A DNA stretch of 64,000 nt, from assembly GCA_049724395.1 (NCBI GenBank), contig JAUGWO010000101.1, forward strand, positions 1-64,000. The letters run 5' to 3'. The notes under the pieces were generated by a model, which saw only the letters and a program-made list of their open reading frames with translations, was not told the origin of the DNA and did no database searches. Below are positions 34,905 through 46,276 of this stretch, piece by piece. The position numbers and the translations under genes are program-made. Every line of letters begins with the position of its first letter. The stretch's first letter is position 1. Source of the stretch: Spongospora subterranea f. sp. subterranea (taxonomy: Eukaryota; Endomyxa: Phytomyxea; Phytomyxea; Plasmodiophorida).

Positions 34905-35328
34905 TTATTGGCGTCCAAACAAGTAATACACAGTTCCGCTGACCAATATCAGACCAAATACAGCAACAGCGGCCAAGATAACAATCATGTGTTCCTTGAA
35001 GAACGAGTGATCATCGGTTGTGGGTGGAATGACTTCACCATCAGGACCAGATTCCTTGACCTTGTCCTCTTCTGTAGGAACAACAGGGGCGTTTGTAATC
35101 TCTTGAACTTGTTCAACTACAGTCTGTATAACATGATTGGTGTTGTCAGGCTGTGGTCCTGGTCAATGATATTAAAGCGATGACGACCATTGAGCGACAG
35201 TAATCCTTCCTACCTTCGTTATTCACTGGAAGTGGTTCCTCACTCGATGATGAGGACACATCAGGACCAGTACCCGAGGCCGATAGAACGAGGGCGATCG
35301 AGGATAGGAGCAGAACTAGCTTCATCAT
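34905..35328 (-). CDS. Small secreted/type I membrane protein, two exons
   Basis: Exon 1 35214-35328 and exon 2 34905-35158 join across a 55-nt GT-AG intron to a 122-residue protein. Residues 1-17 (MMKLVLLLSSIALVLSA) form a signal peptide. A Ser/Glu/Pro-rich, low-complexity extracellular part follows, then one transmembrane helix near residues 98-119 (MIVILAAVAVFGLILVSGTVYYLF) and a three-residue cytoplasmic end (GRQ). No domain is recognised, so the role is unknown; mucin-like or stalk-type surface proteins share this build. The clean intron phase and the matched ends of the two exons support the model. It is transcribed away from the TPR gene. Confidence 0.72.
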
Positions 35329-35933
35329 GATGAATGGGTTAGGATTGGATTGTAGATGAGGGTTTGGAAATTAATTGATAATTAGAAATATGACCAACCT
35401 GTACTGAATTAACACGCCTTTATAGGATCGTCGGATATCGTGGATTGACCGGAAGCGGAATGTGATCGTCATGACAGATAGTGACAGGTCAATTCCGGTC
35501 AGGATATGGCTCATTTGATTGTCTGGCGGATCATTGCCCATGATTAATGTCCATCAACGGTTCCATGTGCCGATTGAATCTAATATATCAATTGCTCATG
35601 TTAAAGACCATATAAAGTCCACGACAATCGGTCGACCTGATCGAAATGCATCGCCGATAGAACTAACAATCCACAAAAGACGGAATTTACCAGTGCCACG
35701 AATCACGTCCAAAAATCCAGTTCCCAAACAGTTTTGGATCATGAGAAGGAATAAATGACATGGTGTAAAACCCATTATTTCGCGCTGATGATCGACAATC
35801 TACTTGGAGATATAGATGGAGTTGACTCCTTCTGATCTCAATGATTCATTGGCACGTGCTAGTATCTGAGCCATCAAATAGGGGCGGATCGGATCGTTAT
35901 CTTTGATCGTATCGGAGGGATCTGTGGGGATCG
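35329..35933. other. Intergenic stretch between divergent genes
   Basis: About 600 bp separating the membrane-protein gene (-) and the TPR/J gene (+). It presumably holds both promoters; no clear motif was recognised. Confidence 0.5.
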
Positions 35934-38108
35934 ATGTCCATCCAGGGATATGAGTTCCTGAGATCCCATCAATTTATCGATGCAGTTCACGCCTTCACCG
36001 ATGGGCTGTCGTCCGATAATCCATCACAGGTCAAGGAATGTTTGATGGGTCGGGCGATCGCCTTTCGTAATCTCAAAGACCTGACCCAAGCCCATTCCGA
36101 TCTATCACGTTTACTGCAATTGGATCCCGACAATATTGAGGCCTATCGTGTCAGTAATTCACGAATCGCCATGGAATGGGAACTGATCATGGAACTATAT
36201 TAGCTAAGAGCAATTACTTACAATAAAGCGGAAGATCATATCAGGTAACTGTTCAACAGAAACCGCTGTGGTTTTCTGCTGAAAATGAGAGCGCGTTTAG
36301 GGCGAATATGGATTTGAATTCGCTCCTGGAACGGAGTCCTGGTGATGTTGAAGGGCTGTATTTTCGGGGAATAACCTATGCGAAACTGAGCGATTATCAT
36401 TCAGCGATCGATGATTTAACAGCGGCAATTAGGATCGGTAAGACTGGGTGGAGGTTCCCTCTTGTTGTTCTCAGTGCCGATATCGATCAGACGGAACATC
36501 CCCTGAAGTTTATCGCAATCGTGGATTGGCCTATGGACATCTAAAGAAATACGCATTAGCTCTATCAGATTTCAATACCGCTATTAAACTCAATCCGAAT
36601 GTTGACCGTATTTCCCCCCAATCCAAACTTGTTCGAACCTGAATCATTGTCCCAGGACCCGTATCCCGCGATTCGGGATCGAGGTTGTATTCACGTTCAC
36701 CTTCGTGCGTATTCGGCGGCGATCGCCGATCTGACAGTTGCGATTGGGGTATGAGATGTTGGCGACGGGTTTCCTTCTAATAGATGACCAGCGATGATGG
36801 TGCAGATACAGCCAGACGATACCGAAGCTTATCATAATCGGGCACTCGCTCATCATAATCTTGGCGAACACGAGAAGTGTATCGCGGATTCGCTTATCGT
36901 CTTGAAGCACAATCCGAAAGACGCCGACGCATTGCTGGATATCGCAAAAGCGAATTTCGGACTGAACAGGTCGTCAAGACATTGAGTGAGACTGACTATT
37001 GTGAGTTAATTCATTATTCGGTAGGGTGTCGGACGCGATTCCATATCTAATTGATGCGGTTGTTGAAAGACCCAGCCATGCACCAGCCGTCAAGAAGCTA
37101 TTGCAGAAACTGGTGGTGAATGAGGATGCGGATTGGGATCGATCGGCGAAACCCGAAATCGTTGTCGACACCTGGTTAGATGGGTTAGAACCGTCATCAA
37201 CGGCGACAACGAATACCAATGTTGACGACACGGAGAGTAATGAGGCTAAATATGAACTGCAAAAGTGAGTAGACGATAACACTCAAGACAGTGTTCTGAA
37301 GTTCGATTATCGCAGAGAAGAACTGCAGGATCAACAAGAAAAAGAGAACGATTTGGACAAGGATCAAAACCAAGAATCGGCAGAAAAAAAGAAAAAAATG
37401 ATGTTGAAACGAGATCTGGCTAGTAAACGATTGGCAGATTTCAGGAAACATGGACATAATAAGGATGAACTGAGGAAGAAGGTGGAGGAACGTCAGGCCA
37501 GAACAGCATTAGCAGCTGAGAAACGGGCAGATCAGGCGATAAAGGTATGTGTTGGCAATTTGCGATTCTGTTTAACAGATTTCTCTGGGAAACTGATCGA
37601 ATATGGGTATTAAGGCGAAAAGAGAAACCGAGGAGCAAATGGCCAAGTCACAAAAGGAGAAAGACAACCTGAAAGAAGGTAAATGGCTCATAAATGTTCC
37701 AGATTGCCATCAGCCGCTGAGTATTGATGCATCAGAGGCAGACATTCTAATTCAAAATTGGATCAAGGCCCATAAAGTTCGTTCAGGAGTCGACCGGTTT
37801 CGAGTTTTGGCAATCGCTTTGCCGAAATTACTGTCAACACCAGCGTTTGCCGAACTAAGGCCAATATGTGCCACAATCACAGATGAACACTTCTCACGAC
37901 CTAAAGTGTTTAGAGATATAGCAAGGATCATTCGTATGTCCTAATCTGGAAAATGTTATTGAAATGTTCTGTCTCCCGTCTGAATTGATATCGATATCCA
38001 GATCCAGATAAACTCGGTCTCGAAATATCAAATCGTGAGTCGTGTTTGGCAAATGCTGTATGGTGTATATTATCCGATGCATATTCCATTGATATCCCTA
38101 AACGGTAG
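35934..38108 (+). CDS. TPR co-chaperone with C-terminal auxilin-like J domain, ten exons
   Basis: Exons 35934-36149, 36204-36244, 36301-36437, 36491-36600, 36656-36748, 36806-36969, 37025-37264, 37316-37544, 37615-37933 and 38002-38108 join in phase through nine GT-AG introns of 51-70 nt into 551 residues. The N-terminal half holds several TPR units (repeated A-x-R-N-x-A, Y-x-x-A-I-x-D-L patterns) that would bind Hsp70/Hsp90 C-termini. A Lys/Glu-rich coiled coil follows (about residues 345-430). The C-terminus reads as a divergent J domain, with ARIIHPDKL (HPD loop formed across the last splice) and a final helix NAVWCILSDAY. TPR plus C-terminal J recalls yeast Swa2/auxilin, which uncoats clathrin with Hsp70; DNAJC7 is an alternative. 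The clathrin link is inference. Confidence 0.75.
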
Positions 38109-38180
38109 ACAATAACTAGCGCAAACGTTCTGGGGAAGTAAATCTAAAGCAATACATTATGTATGTAAATTCAAAGAACT

Positions 38181-38899
38181 TTAATCGAACCGTTCTTTGA
38201 AAAATTTGCGATCAGCGCTATCTGGTGAAGACAAGCAAGCCGGTTGGGTTTTCGATATCAAATATGATGTCCAACCAAGGGATATGATATTAGAAAAACC
38301 CACCCGTAGAACATCGGGAACGAATCTGAAGTTAATCAATGTAGCCATTGGCCATACTTGATAATTAGCCGATAGAATCGGCACGAATTGTTGCTATACA
38401 CGCAATGACTAAGAAAACGGGCAAAACGGTTCTATTACCGAGTCGTACCTGAATTTGACGAATAATAACGAAAAAGCGACGTCCATCAAGTAATCCGATG
38501 ACAAAAAAGTAGAGAAGAGTCAAAAACTAGAGACTAAATTAAATTTGAGAATTGACAGGTCATCAGATAGCTAACCGGTGCAAAAAAGATTTGGTCGATT
38601 AGCATCTTAATGATAGCGAGTTGCCAAGATTTGTTTCTTTGTAAATCCTTAACCAACCTTACAGCAATGAAATCCAGTAATTTATGCCAAAAATGGACAA
38701 CTGGACCGCGTATTAACAATCCGATAATCGCTTGGTTCCTCACCATTTTCCAGTCGATTGCCCGTCTACGTGCGACGGTTTGTGCAATGACCGACGACAA
38801 AGATGAGATGGCTGCAGCCGATCCCGCCTTCACAAACAGCGGTCGGCGTTCCAATTGCCTTAAATATGATGTCCACAACATGATGATATTCGAAGACAT
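38181..38899 (-). CDS. Mpv17/PMP22 family inner-membrane or peroxisomal protein
   Basis: Exons 38576-38899, 38449-38526 and 38181-38393 join through GT-AG introns of 49 and 55 nt into 204 residues, close to the family length. Signatures: the N-terminal LWTSYLRQLERRPLFVKAGSAA, the middle DQIFFAP, LLDGRRFF, and the diagnostic C-terminal Q-VWP-ATLINFRFVPDVLRV...WTSYL. The family has four hydrophobic segments and sits in mitochondrial or peroxisomal membranes, where Mpv17 affects mitochondrial DNA upkeep and may form a channel. M7 (ATGTTGTGG) is an alternative start. The 3' end faces the TPR/J gene 72 nt away. The 5' end is only about 30 bp from a 2-kb minisatellite. Confidence 0.87.
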
Positions 38900-38929
38900 A
38901 ATCGAGTGTGATGATAATAATGATGATAT

Positions 38930-40951
38930 CTGTTACAGGGTCGCCATTATATACAGACTGTATAATGATGATATCTGTAACAGGGTCGCCATTATATACA
39001 GACTGTATAATGATGATATCTGTAACAGGGTCGCCATTATATACAGACTGTATAATGATGATATCTGTAACAGGGGCCATTATATACGTAACAGGGTCGC
39101 CATTATATACAGACTGTATAATGATGATATCTGTAACAGGGTCGCCATTATATACAGACTGTATAATGATGATATCTGTAACAGGGTCGCCATTATATAC
39201 AGACTGTATAATGATGATATCTGTAACAGGGTCGCCATTATATACAGACTGTATAATGATGATATCTCTAACAGGGTCGCCATTATATACAGACTGTATA
39301 ATGATGATATCTGTAACAGGGTCGCCATTATATACAGACTGTATAATGATGATATCTGTAACAGGGTCGCCATTATATACAGACTGATGATGATATCTGT
39401 AACAGGGTCGCCATTATATACAGACTGTATAATGATGATATCTGTAACAGGGTCGCCATTATATACAGACTGTATAATGATGATATCTGTAACAGGGTCG
39501 CCATTATATACAGACTGTATAATGATGATATCTGTAACAGGGTCGCCATTATATACAGATTGTATAATGATGATATCTGTAACAGGGTCGCCATTATATA
39601 CAGACTGTATAATGATGATATCTGTAACAGGGTCGCCATTATATACAGACTGTATAATGATGATATCTGTAACAGGGTCGCCATTATATACAGACTGTAT
39701 AATGATGATCTGTAACAGGGTCGCCATTATATACAGACTGTATAATGATGATAACAGGGTCGCCATTATATACAGACTGTATAATGATGATATCTGTAAC
39801 AGGGTCGCCATTATATACAGACTGTATAATGATGATATCTGTAACAGGGTCGCCATTATATACAGACTGTATAATGATGATATCTGTAACAGGGTCGCCA
39901 TTATATACAGACTGTATAATGATGATATCTGTAACAGGGTCGCCATTATATACAGACTGTATAATGATGATATGATATACAGACTGTATAATGATGATAT
40001 CTGTAACAGGGTCGCCATTATATACAGACTGTATAATGATGATATCTGTAACAGGGTCGCCATTATATACAGACTGTATAATGATGATATCTGTAACAGG
40101 GTCGCCATTATATACAGACTGTATAATAATGATGATATCTCTAACAGGGTCGCCATTATATACAGACTGTATAATGATGATATCTGTAACAGGGTCGCCA
40201 TTATATACAGACTGTATAATGATGATATCTGTAACAGGGTCGCCATTATATACAGACTGTATAATGATGATAGTAACAGGGTCGCCATTATATACAGACT
40301 GTATAATGATGATATCTGTAACAGGGTCGCCATTATATACAGACTGTATAATGATGATATCTGTAACAGGGTCGCCATTATATACAGACTGTATAATGAT
40401 GATATCTGTAACAGGGTCGCCATTATATACAGACTGTATAATGATGATATCTCTAACAGGGTCGCCATTATATACAGACTGTATAATGATGATATCTGTA
40501 ACAGGGTCGCCATTATATACAGACTGTATAATGATGATATCTGTAACAGGGTCGCCATTATATACAGACTGTATAATGATGATATCTGTAACAGGGTCGC
40601 CATTATATACAGACTGTATAATGATGATATCTGTAACAGGGTCGCCATTATATACAGACTGTATAATGATGATATCTGTAACAGGGTCGCCATTATATAC
40701 AGACTGTATAATGATGATATCTGTAACAGGGTCGCCATTATATACAGACTGTATAATGATGATATCTGTAACAGGGTCGCCATTATATACAGACTGTATA
40801 ATGATGATATCTGTAACAGGGTCGCCATTATATACAGACTGTATAATGATGATATCTGTAACAGGGTCGCCATTATATACAGACTGTATAATGATGATAT
40901 CTCTAACAGGGTCGCCATTATATACAGACTGTATAATGATGATATCTCTAA
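38930..40951. repeat. 45-bp minisatellite, about 45 copies
   Basis: Nearly identical 45-bp units containing GGGTCGCCATTATATACAG and the odd palindrome TATACAG-A-CTGTATA. A few units are shortened or carry CTCTAACAGG instead of CTGTAACAGG. Because 45 is a multiple of three, both strands show long repeat-encoded frames (up to 809 codons) that are artefacts. The array begins right at the 5' end of the Mpv17 gene and ends at the Harbinger insertion. Confidence 0.96.
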
Positions 40952-41017
40952 GGGTCTGGTCCAAATACGCAAAAGTCGACTTTTTGGGCGTCGACTTATT
41001 TTCTCCGCGACTGTAAG

Positions 41018-41070
41018 CGTCGACTTTTTGAAAAAGTAGGTCGCCGACCTACTTTTTCAAAAAGTCGACG
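41018..41070. repeat. Perfect 26-bp palindrome near the Harbinger left end
   Basis: Arms 41018-41043 and 41045-41070 are exact reverse complements around one base, with GTCGAC at both outer edges. It lies between the left terminal repeat and the nuclease gene, so it may be a transposase or Myb-protein binding site or part of the promoter. Confidence 0.88.
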
Positions 41071-41170
41071 AATTACAGTCATATTCAATGACAAAAATCC
41101 GTGAAAAAGTAGATAGAAGTAGACGCAGTAGTCGACGCCGTCGGGGTTACTCCAGCTATTTCTGACTCCA

Positions 41171-42393
41171 ATGGGCGACACCGAGATGATGAACATCGTC
41201 GCCGCCATGACGTGCGTTGCGGCAGCTGTGGCTGCTATTGCTGCGGATGGACGTCGGCACAGGCGCCCAGCTTCAATGATATATACCATTCGTAATAATA
41301 CTTGGCAAGGTTGACATTGAATTTCGTTGTTGTCTAGCAGCGTTTATAGGTTTGACAGTTTGTTTTAGGCGTTGAAGCCTGCTCGAATGACGGATGGTAC
41401 CGCAGAAATCTTCGCGTATCCAGGGCAACATTCAACTGGATCGTAGATCAATTGACCGAATACTCGGACAACAATGGAATTGCTTTGCCTGGCGATAATG
41501 CCTATGTCGATATGCGCACGAGGATTGCTTTGACGTTGTCGTACCTATCGCAAGAGGATGGTTTCATCAAATCCGCTGCTTGGTTCGGCATCGCGAAATC
41601 AACTGCGATTAGGAACGTTAATTCGTGCTTGGACGTTCTGATTTCATTAGCTCCCCAAGTGATCAAATTCCCATCCACGCCAGCTGCATGGCAGAAGATT
41701 GCAGGAATGTTCGAGGAGAATTGCGGGTTCCCGGACTTTGCGGGGGCGATCGATGGAACGCTGCTCCAAATCGAACGACCTTTTGAATATGATGGCTGGA
41801 TTTGTCGCAAGGGATTCCCAGCGATCAACATGCAGGCAACCGTTGACGCAGACGGCAGGTTCATGGAATATTCATTACGGTCAGGGTCATGTAGCGACAA
41901 GAATGTTTGGACAATGTGCAGTCTAGGCCGATTGGCGCCAGGTATACTGCCCGTCAACATGCATTTCCTGGGCGACGCCGGGTATACTTTATCGTCTTTG
42001 ATGCTTACGCCATATCTAATTTATGAGGGCATGCCACAAGACGAAAAACGATACAACTACCTCCATTCGCGAACCCGGATCGTAGTCGAGCGCGCATTCG
42101 GTGGCTTGAAAGGAAGTTGGCGAATGCTGAAGCGTACCCTCAACATGAAATCTCCCATGAGTTGTGCACGAACCATTGTGGCCTGCATGATTTTACATAA
42201 TCTGACAGTAGACGCAGGTGATGATGTAGACCTCGGAAACCGGATTGACGAATATCTACATCAGCATCATCAACGTTTTGACAATGTTGAGGGACACCGT
42301 CGCCATGACATAGATCGCCAGCAAAAAGCGCAACAATATCAAATATTATTTTCAAACATCAAATTAACTGCGATTTATTTGGAAAAATTTTGA
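41171..42393 (+). CDS. Harbinger DDE nuclease (transposase), two exons
   Basis: Exons 41171-41309 and 41369-42393 join over a 59-nt GT-AG intron into 387 residues. Family features: an HTH-like region (F-N-W-I-V-D-Q-L...SAAWFGIAKSTAIRNV), then the catalytic D in GAIDGT, the second D in FLGDAGYTL and the E in RIVVERAFGGLKGSWRML. All three acidic positions are present, so the enzyme could be functional. It cuts at terminal repeats together with the Myb-like partner encoded on the other strand. The last residues end at TGA just before the convergent gene. Confidence 0.88.
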
Positions 42394-42555
42394 AATGCCT
42401 TCAACAGCATCGAATTGATGGCGCTTTGCTCTTCAAATCGTTTTTTAATCTTTTGAAGAATTGACGCCAGTGATGAATCAACAGAAGTAGTTTGTGCTGC
42501 TGCGTTTATTTTCGCGACTTCGACCATGGCGGCTGCCTTGTTCCCATGCCCTGAA

Positions 42556-43191
42556 TCAGGCTGTCACCAAGGGATGGGACAGCAGCTTTGCGGCTGGGAG
42601 TCCCAACGTCCAATCGAGTTTGGGAGGATGGGATATTATCATCATCGTTTCATTGTCATCATCAAGTTCGGGTTCCCCAGAGCATCCTCTGCTTAACGAA
42701 TCCAACAAGGGACTGGCATGTAGTCCCGGCTGTGCCTGAAATATTGGTCATAACAAACAGGCCGAATTGCCTTGAATATGATAAAAAACCTGCATGTGGT
42801 CAGACAATGCTTCCCAGTATTCCGGGTACTTGATTCCGTCTTGGGGATTTCCGGTCTCGTTCTGGGCCTGGATCAACGAGCGATACTCCGACTTGAGGGA
42901 GGTAAACCTGTTTTTGACCTGTTTGGGATCAAAACAAGCATCGCTTCTTGCATTTAAGCGAGCAGTAAGCCACGCCCACCAAGCCGCCTTCTGCTTGTTG
43001 GTCTGACATGCGTTGAATTTCGCTTTCGAAGGAGCGCTGTAGCGTATCTCCAACAACGACTCAATCGTGGAACATGACCACTCGGCACGTTTTAATGCCT
43101 TGGTCTTTCTTTTGTCTTGGCTCTCGCCCGCTTTGCGCTTAGGGGGTGTCGCGATGATAGCCGCTATCGCTTGCGACATCTTTTTATGCAA
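42556..43191 (-). CDS. Harbinger Myb/SANT-like DNA-binding protein
   Basis: Exons 42790-43191 and 42556-42735 join over a 54-nt GT-AG intron into 193 residues. The first exon has a basic start (PPKRKAGESQDKRKTKALKR) and a trihelix/SANT-like domain with W-S-C-S-T-I-E-S-L-L-E-I-R-Y, W-A-W-L and QVKNRFTSLKSEYRSL. The family's partner protein brings the nuclease to the terminal repeats and to the nucleus. A further frame at about 42400-42545 (coiled-coil-like ILQKIKKRFEEQSAINSMLLKAF) suggests an additional C-terminal exon, but I could not fix its splice site. Confidence 0.75.
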
Positions 43192-43355
43192 ATATAATAA
43201 TAACTCCGCAAGAAGTCGATCACTTGGACCTCAGACTCATCGACTTCTACTTTTTGGGTACCCAATCAGTCGACGCCCTAAAAGTCGACTCCGCGCACTT
43301 GGACCAGACCCTAATGTCCCCACCATGTACATATGAGGACATACATATATGCACA

Positions 43356-44170
43356 GCCTCTCAGATTGCGCATCTCATGCAGAAATGTGCATATGTACCT
43401 ATGCCGACCGAAATACCGGTATTTCATTCATTTCGCACCTTTTTCCCTCAAAAAAGTGTTGCGTCACCCCAACATGCTGACGTGATTCCCCGCAACCTTA
43501 TGGCACGCATTCCTCGCATTCCCGCTAGGTATTGCTATCTGTTCGTTTTCCAAGGTTTAGTTGCAATACGACATCGGAGTGGTCCCGATTTTCATTGTTT
43601 AAGTATCAAGGCCGACGCTTTCAACCAGAAGACGTGCCAGGTTGATTATTTTATAATGTGATTTGTTGCTTTAGATTCATGTGAAGAGTTAGGTGATGGA
43701 AATTGCTTTTACCATGCTGCTATTAGAAGCGGGAATTTTCCAATCGCCACCCATGATGCCCTTCGTGAAGAAGTTTTTACGTTCGGAGTGGGAATTGGTC
43801 GGATTTCTGCAGAGCAAGCAGTGTCATTATTGCATGAGGCGCGTTCTTAGGTATTCCCCGATTTGCTTCGAAGATATTCTGCGTCATTTACGACGTCCGG
43901 GATCATTCGCGACGAACCTTGATATGGTCATGATGTCAATCAAATTTGATGTTGATGTTATTGCCTATTCAAACCTAATCACCGGATTAGAATCGTGGTC
44001 AACCGGGAAATTCATTAGGCACCACATGGCAGATTTTTCGCTGTCGTCTTCATGCCTCAGCTGCATGTTTTTCATCATCTGTACAAACGTCCACTGACTC
44101 CGACACCTGTTTACCAGCTGAACCATTTTGCGATTTTACACGAAGTTACGAATCTTGTACTGGTTGATGC
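43356..44170 (+). pseudogene. Decayed OTU-type cysteine peptidase sequence
   Basis: The motif ELGDGNCFYHAAIRSG at about 43690-43735 is the Asp/Cys site of OTU deubiquitinases. A matching His motif, NHFAILHE after PQLHVFHHLYKR, lies at about 44055-44145. The stretch between is interrupted in every frame, by stops or by unrecognised introns. OTU domains are known as cargo of some eukaryotic transposons; here the sequence lies directly before a DDE transposase. An upstream open stretch (43356-43661) may be its N-terminus. Confidence 0.55.
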
Positions 44171-44729
44171 TAAGAAATGTGAGCAAGTTTCCCATCGAGC
44201 TCCATCTTCACCGACAAAAGTCATGGTGCAAAATTCAATCATTGGTTATTTCAAGCCCATTTCGGCGGCTGGAAAACGCAAAAGGTTATCACCTGGTGTA
44301 CCGATTGTACATCGGAACGTGAAAGCGAAATCTTCTTCCGCCACTGCCGAAATTGCACACGTAAAAGATCTCAGGGTTGTCGCGCTCTGGGCTTCTTTGA
44401 TCGGTGTTGATAAAGAAGCAGCGGCTGCACATGATGCATCTCGTCTTGAGCAGATTCAGCTCAGTGAAGATCATGCTCGTCGCAAACAAGTGTGCCACGA
44501 TTACGCGATTGTCGAATCCGTGCTTAAATCAATAGTGGCAAAAGTTGAAAGCTGCATTGAGGATCGTATAGCATTCAAGGTGCCAAGTATCCCCTTGCCA
44601 TCTGGGCGAACCAGGGAGTTGACGTGGCCTGCCAGATCAATGATTATCCGGTTCTTCCTGCATCCCCAGTTAGGACGGACCGATTTTAATATTCTCACTT
44701 CTGTTTTTCGGACACCTTGTAAAACCTGA
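44052..44729 (+). CDS. OTU C-terminal part and unknown Lys-rich extension
   Basis: A 225-codon open stretch starting within the OTU His-motif region. After NHFAILHEVTNLVLVDAKK comes a part with no known domain, containing IIGYFKPISAAGKRKR (a basic nuclear-signal-like patch) and a helical Ala/Glu-rich segment. It is probably the second half of the same transposon-borne protein. Without the N-terminal catalytic part it would not be an active peptidase. Confidence 0.4.
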   Translation: MPQLHVFHHLYKRPLTPTPVYQLNHFAILHEVTNLVLVDAKKCEQVSHRAPSSPTKVMVQNSIIGYFKPISAAGKRKRLSPGVPIVHRNVKAKSSSATAEIAHVKDLRVVALWASLIGVDKEAAAAHDASRLEQIQLSEDHARRKQVCHDYAIVESVLKSIVAKVESCIEDRIAFKVPSIPLPSGRTRELTWPARSMIIRFFLHPQLGRTDFNILTSVFRTPCKT

Positions 44730-44781
44730 GACATGCAGAGACTGGCTTCGCAAAGAGAAGATCTATAAGTGGATCGACATA

Positions 44782-46183
44782 GTGAGCGCTGTCACAAAGG
44801 ATGATATTTTGAAATTCGTACCAAAGACAAAACGATCAATTCTCAGGAATGGTGCAGGCGACAGTAAAGTTCCAAAGAAATTGCTCTCTGAGTACCAGGC
44901 TGAGGCGGACCTTTTCGCTTGCAACCAACAGCAGCAACTGACTTTATTATTGAACAATGGCGTCGTGTCTTGTCAAAAGGCTTCAACTTTATCGCACAAG
45001 AATAAGGATGTCATGTATGTCAAGAAAAATACGTGCAGAATCCCAAACGCAGGGTTGCAAAGCAAACTGGGACCGCCTACTCGTTATGAGGAACAGCGTG
45101 ATTGGTTGGAAGACCTTGTCGTTTCACGTTTCCAGCGAGGAGAACCCATGACGCGTGAGGAAGCTTGTGCAGCAACCGTTATTCGTTGGAGTGGATGCAA
45201 TAATGAAAGGTTCCAGAAATTGCTGCATGACGCCAACACCTTTTGACAAGGCTGCTCAGACGAATTAATTATGCGGACCGGGCAGGATCCATCTCTCAGA
45301 AAGTTCCGTCAGATTGGATCTCTATCGCTCGTGCATCATCGGCTAAGATCTGCGAGGCTGCGAAAGACTTGCAATGTGAAAATGTCTTCAACATGGATGA
45401 GACGTTTATACTGTATTACTCTGCGTCGGAGCGTGTACTTGTTCCAAAGGGAACTAAGCGCGTTGGGCATCTTGTTCCGGTGCAAAATGAGAAAAAGGGA
45501 GTCACGTTGGCGGTCACAGCCTCACTACTATCGTCGCAGCTGCTACCAGCGTTCATCATTGATAGTGGAGGTTTCGGATCAACTCTCATGCACCAATGGG
45601 AGCATTATGTCAGATCGACAGTTCTGTTTAATCCGACACATTGGATGACACAGTATATTTTTGTTCTCTACCAGGAATCGCTGTTGAAGATGTTTCCTAG
45701 TCAGCGAACCCTTTGAATAGTAGATCGAGCAACGACTCACTACGGAAAGATCATAGACGATTGGCTTCGTTTTAATCATGCATCTGCATCGCAGGGAACA
45801 ATCTTTATTGAATACGTTGGAGAGGGAATGACTTCCATCCACCAAGTTTGCGACATTGCATTAACAAGCCCCTCAAGGCAAAAATCAGGGCCGAATATTA
45901 CAAGTTCAGAATGCTATCTATCGGAGATCTGTCAGCGAAAGAGCTTGCGGGGGCAGTATTTTCCGTTCCACGAGAGAACTTAATCGGTATGATGGAGGCA
46001 GCCTTTGACGACATAAATGCGAGAAACAGAACCCGGCGTTGGATCGCGGACGCCTTCGCCGTATGTGGCCAAGATCCGTGGAGTGAGGACCAGAACCGAT
46101 TTGAACGTCACCTGGAATCACTCCAGGAGCAAACAGTATATAAGCATATGGCGGAATCGACCGCTCGGCTCAATTTGACATGA
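44782..46183 (+). pseudogene. Pogo-like DDE_1 transposase, broken
   Basis: Three adjoining frames on the plus strand together resemble Tc1/mariner-pogo DDE_1 transposases. There is an N-terminal HTH-like region (44782-45246); a catalytic domain with VFNMDET (about 45390, first Asp), a VTLAVTASL strand and DRATTHYG (about 45725, second Asp); and GMTSIHQVCDIALNKPLK (about 45830, third Asp). In-frame TGA at 45714 and frame changes near 45245 and 45850 show it is dead. It could be one transposon with the OTU gene upstream, but no terminal repeats were found. Confidence 0.68.
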
Positions 46184-46276
46184 ATTTGATAAAAAACAAA
46201 TGGAAAACTGACACTATCTATCTCCGGTTTTAAGACTACGCAATTGCGCCACATTTAACTTTTTGACTACAGAAGT

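Larger units (their letters stand above)
40952..43311 (+). mobile_element. PIF/Harbinger DNA transposon
   Basis: A 2.36-kb element with terminal inverted repeats starting GGGTCTGGTCCAA and the 3-bp target duplication TAA (40949-40951 and 43312-43314), both typical of PIF/Harbinger. Subterminal GTCGAC-rich repeats continue the symmetry. It carries the two expected genes in convergent order: a spliced DDE nuclease (+) and a Myb/SANT-like DNA-binding protein (-). It looks complete and possibly active in recent time, since the nuclease and Myb frames are open. Confidence 0.93.

Noticed and set aside
38930-40951. CRISPR-like array of direct repeats
   Set aside because: Units are contiguous with no unique spacers and the genome is eukaryotic; it is a minisatellite.
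38610-41039. Open frames of up to 809 codons on both strands across 38.6-41.0 kb
   Set aside because: They are generated by a 45-bp tandem repeat whose length is a multiple of three; both strands and several frames are open, the mark of a repeat and not of a protein.
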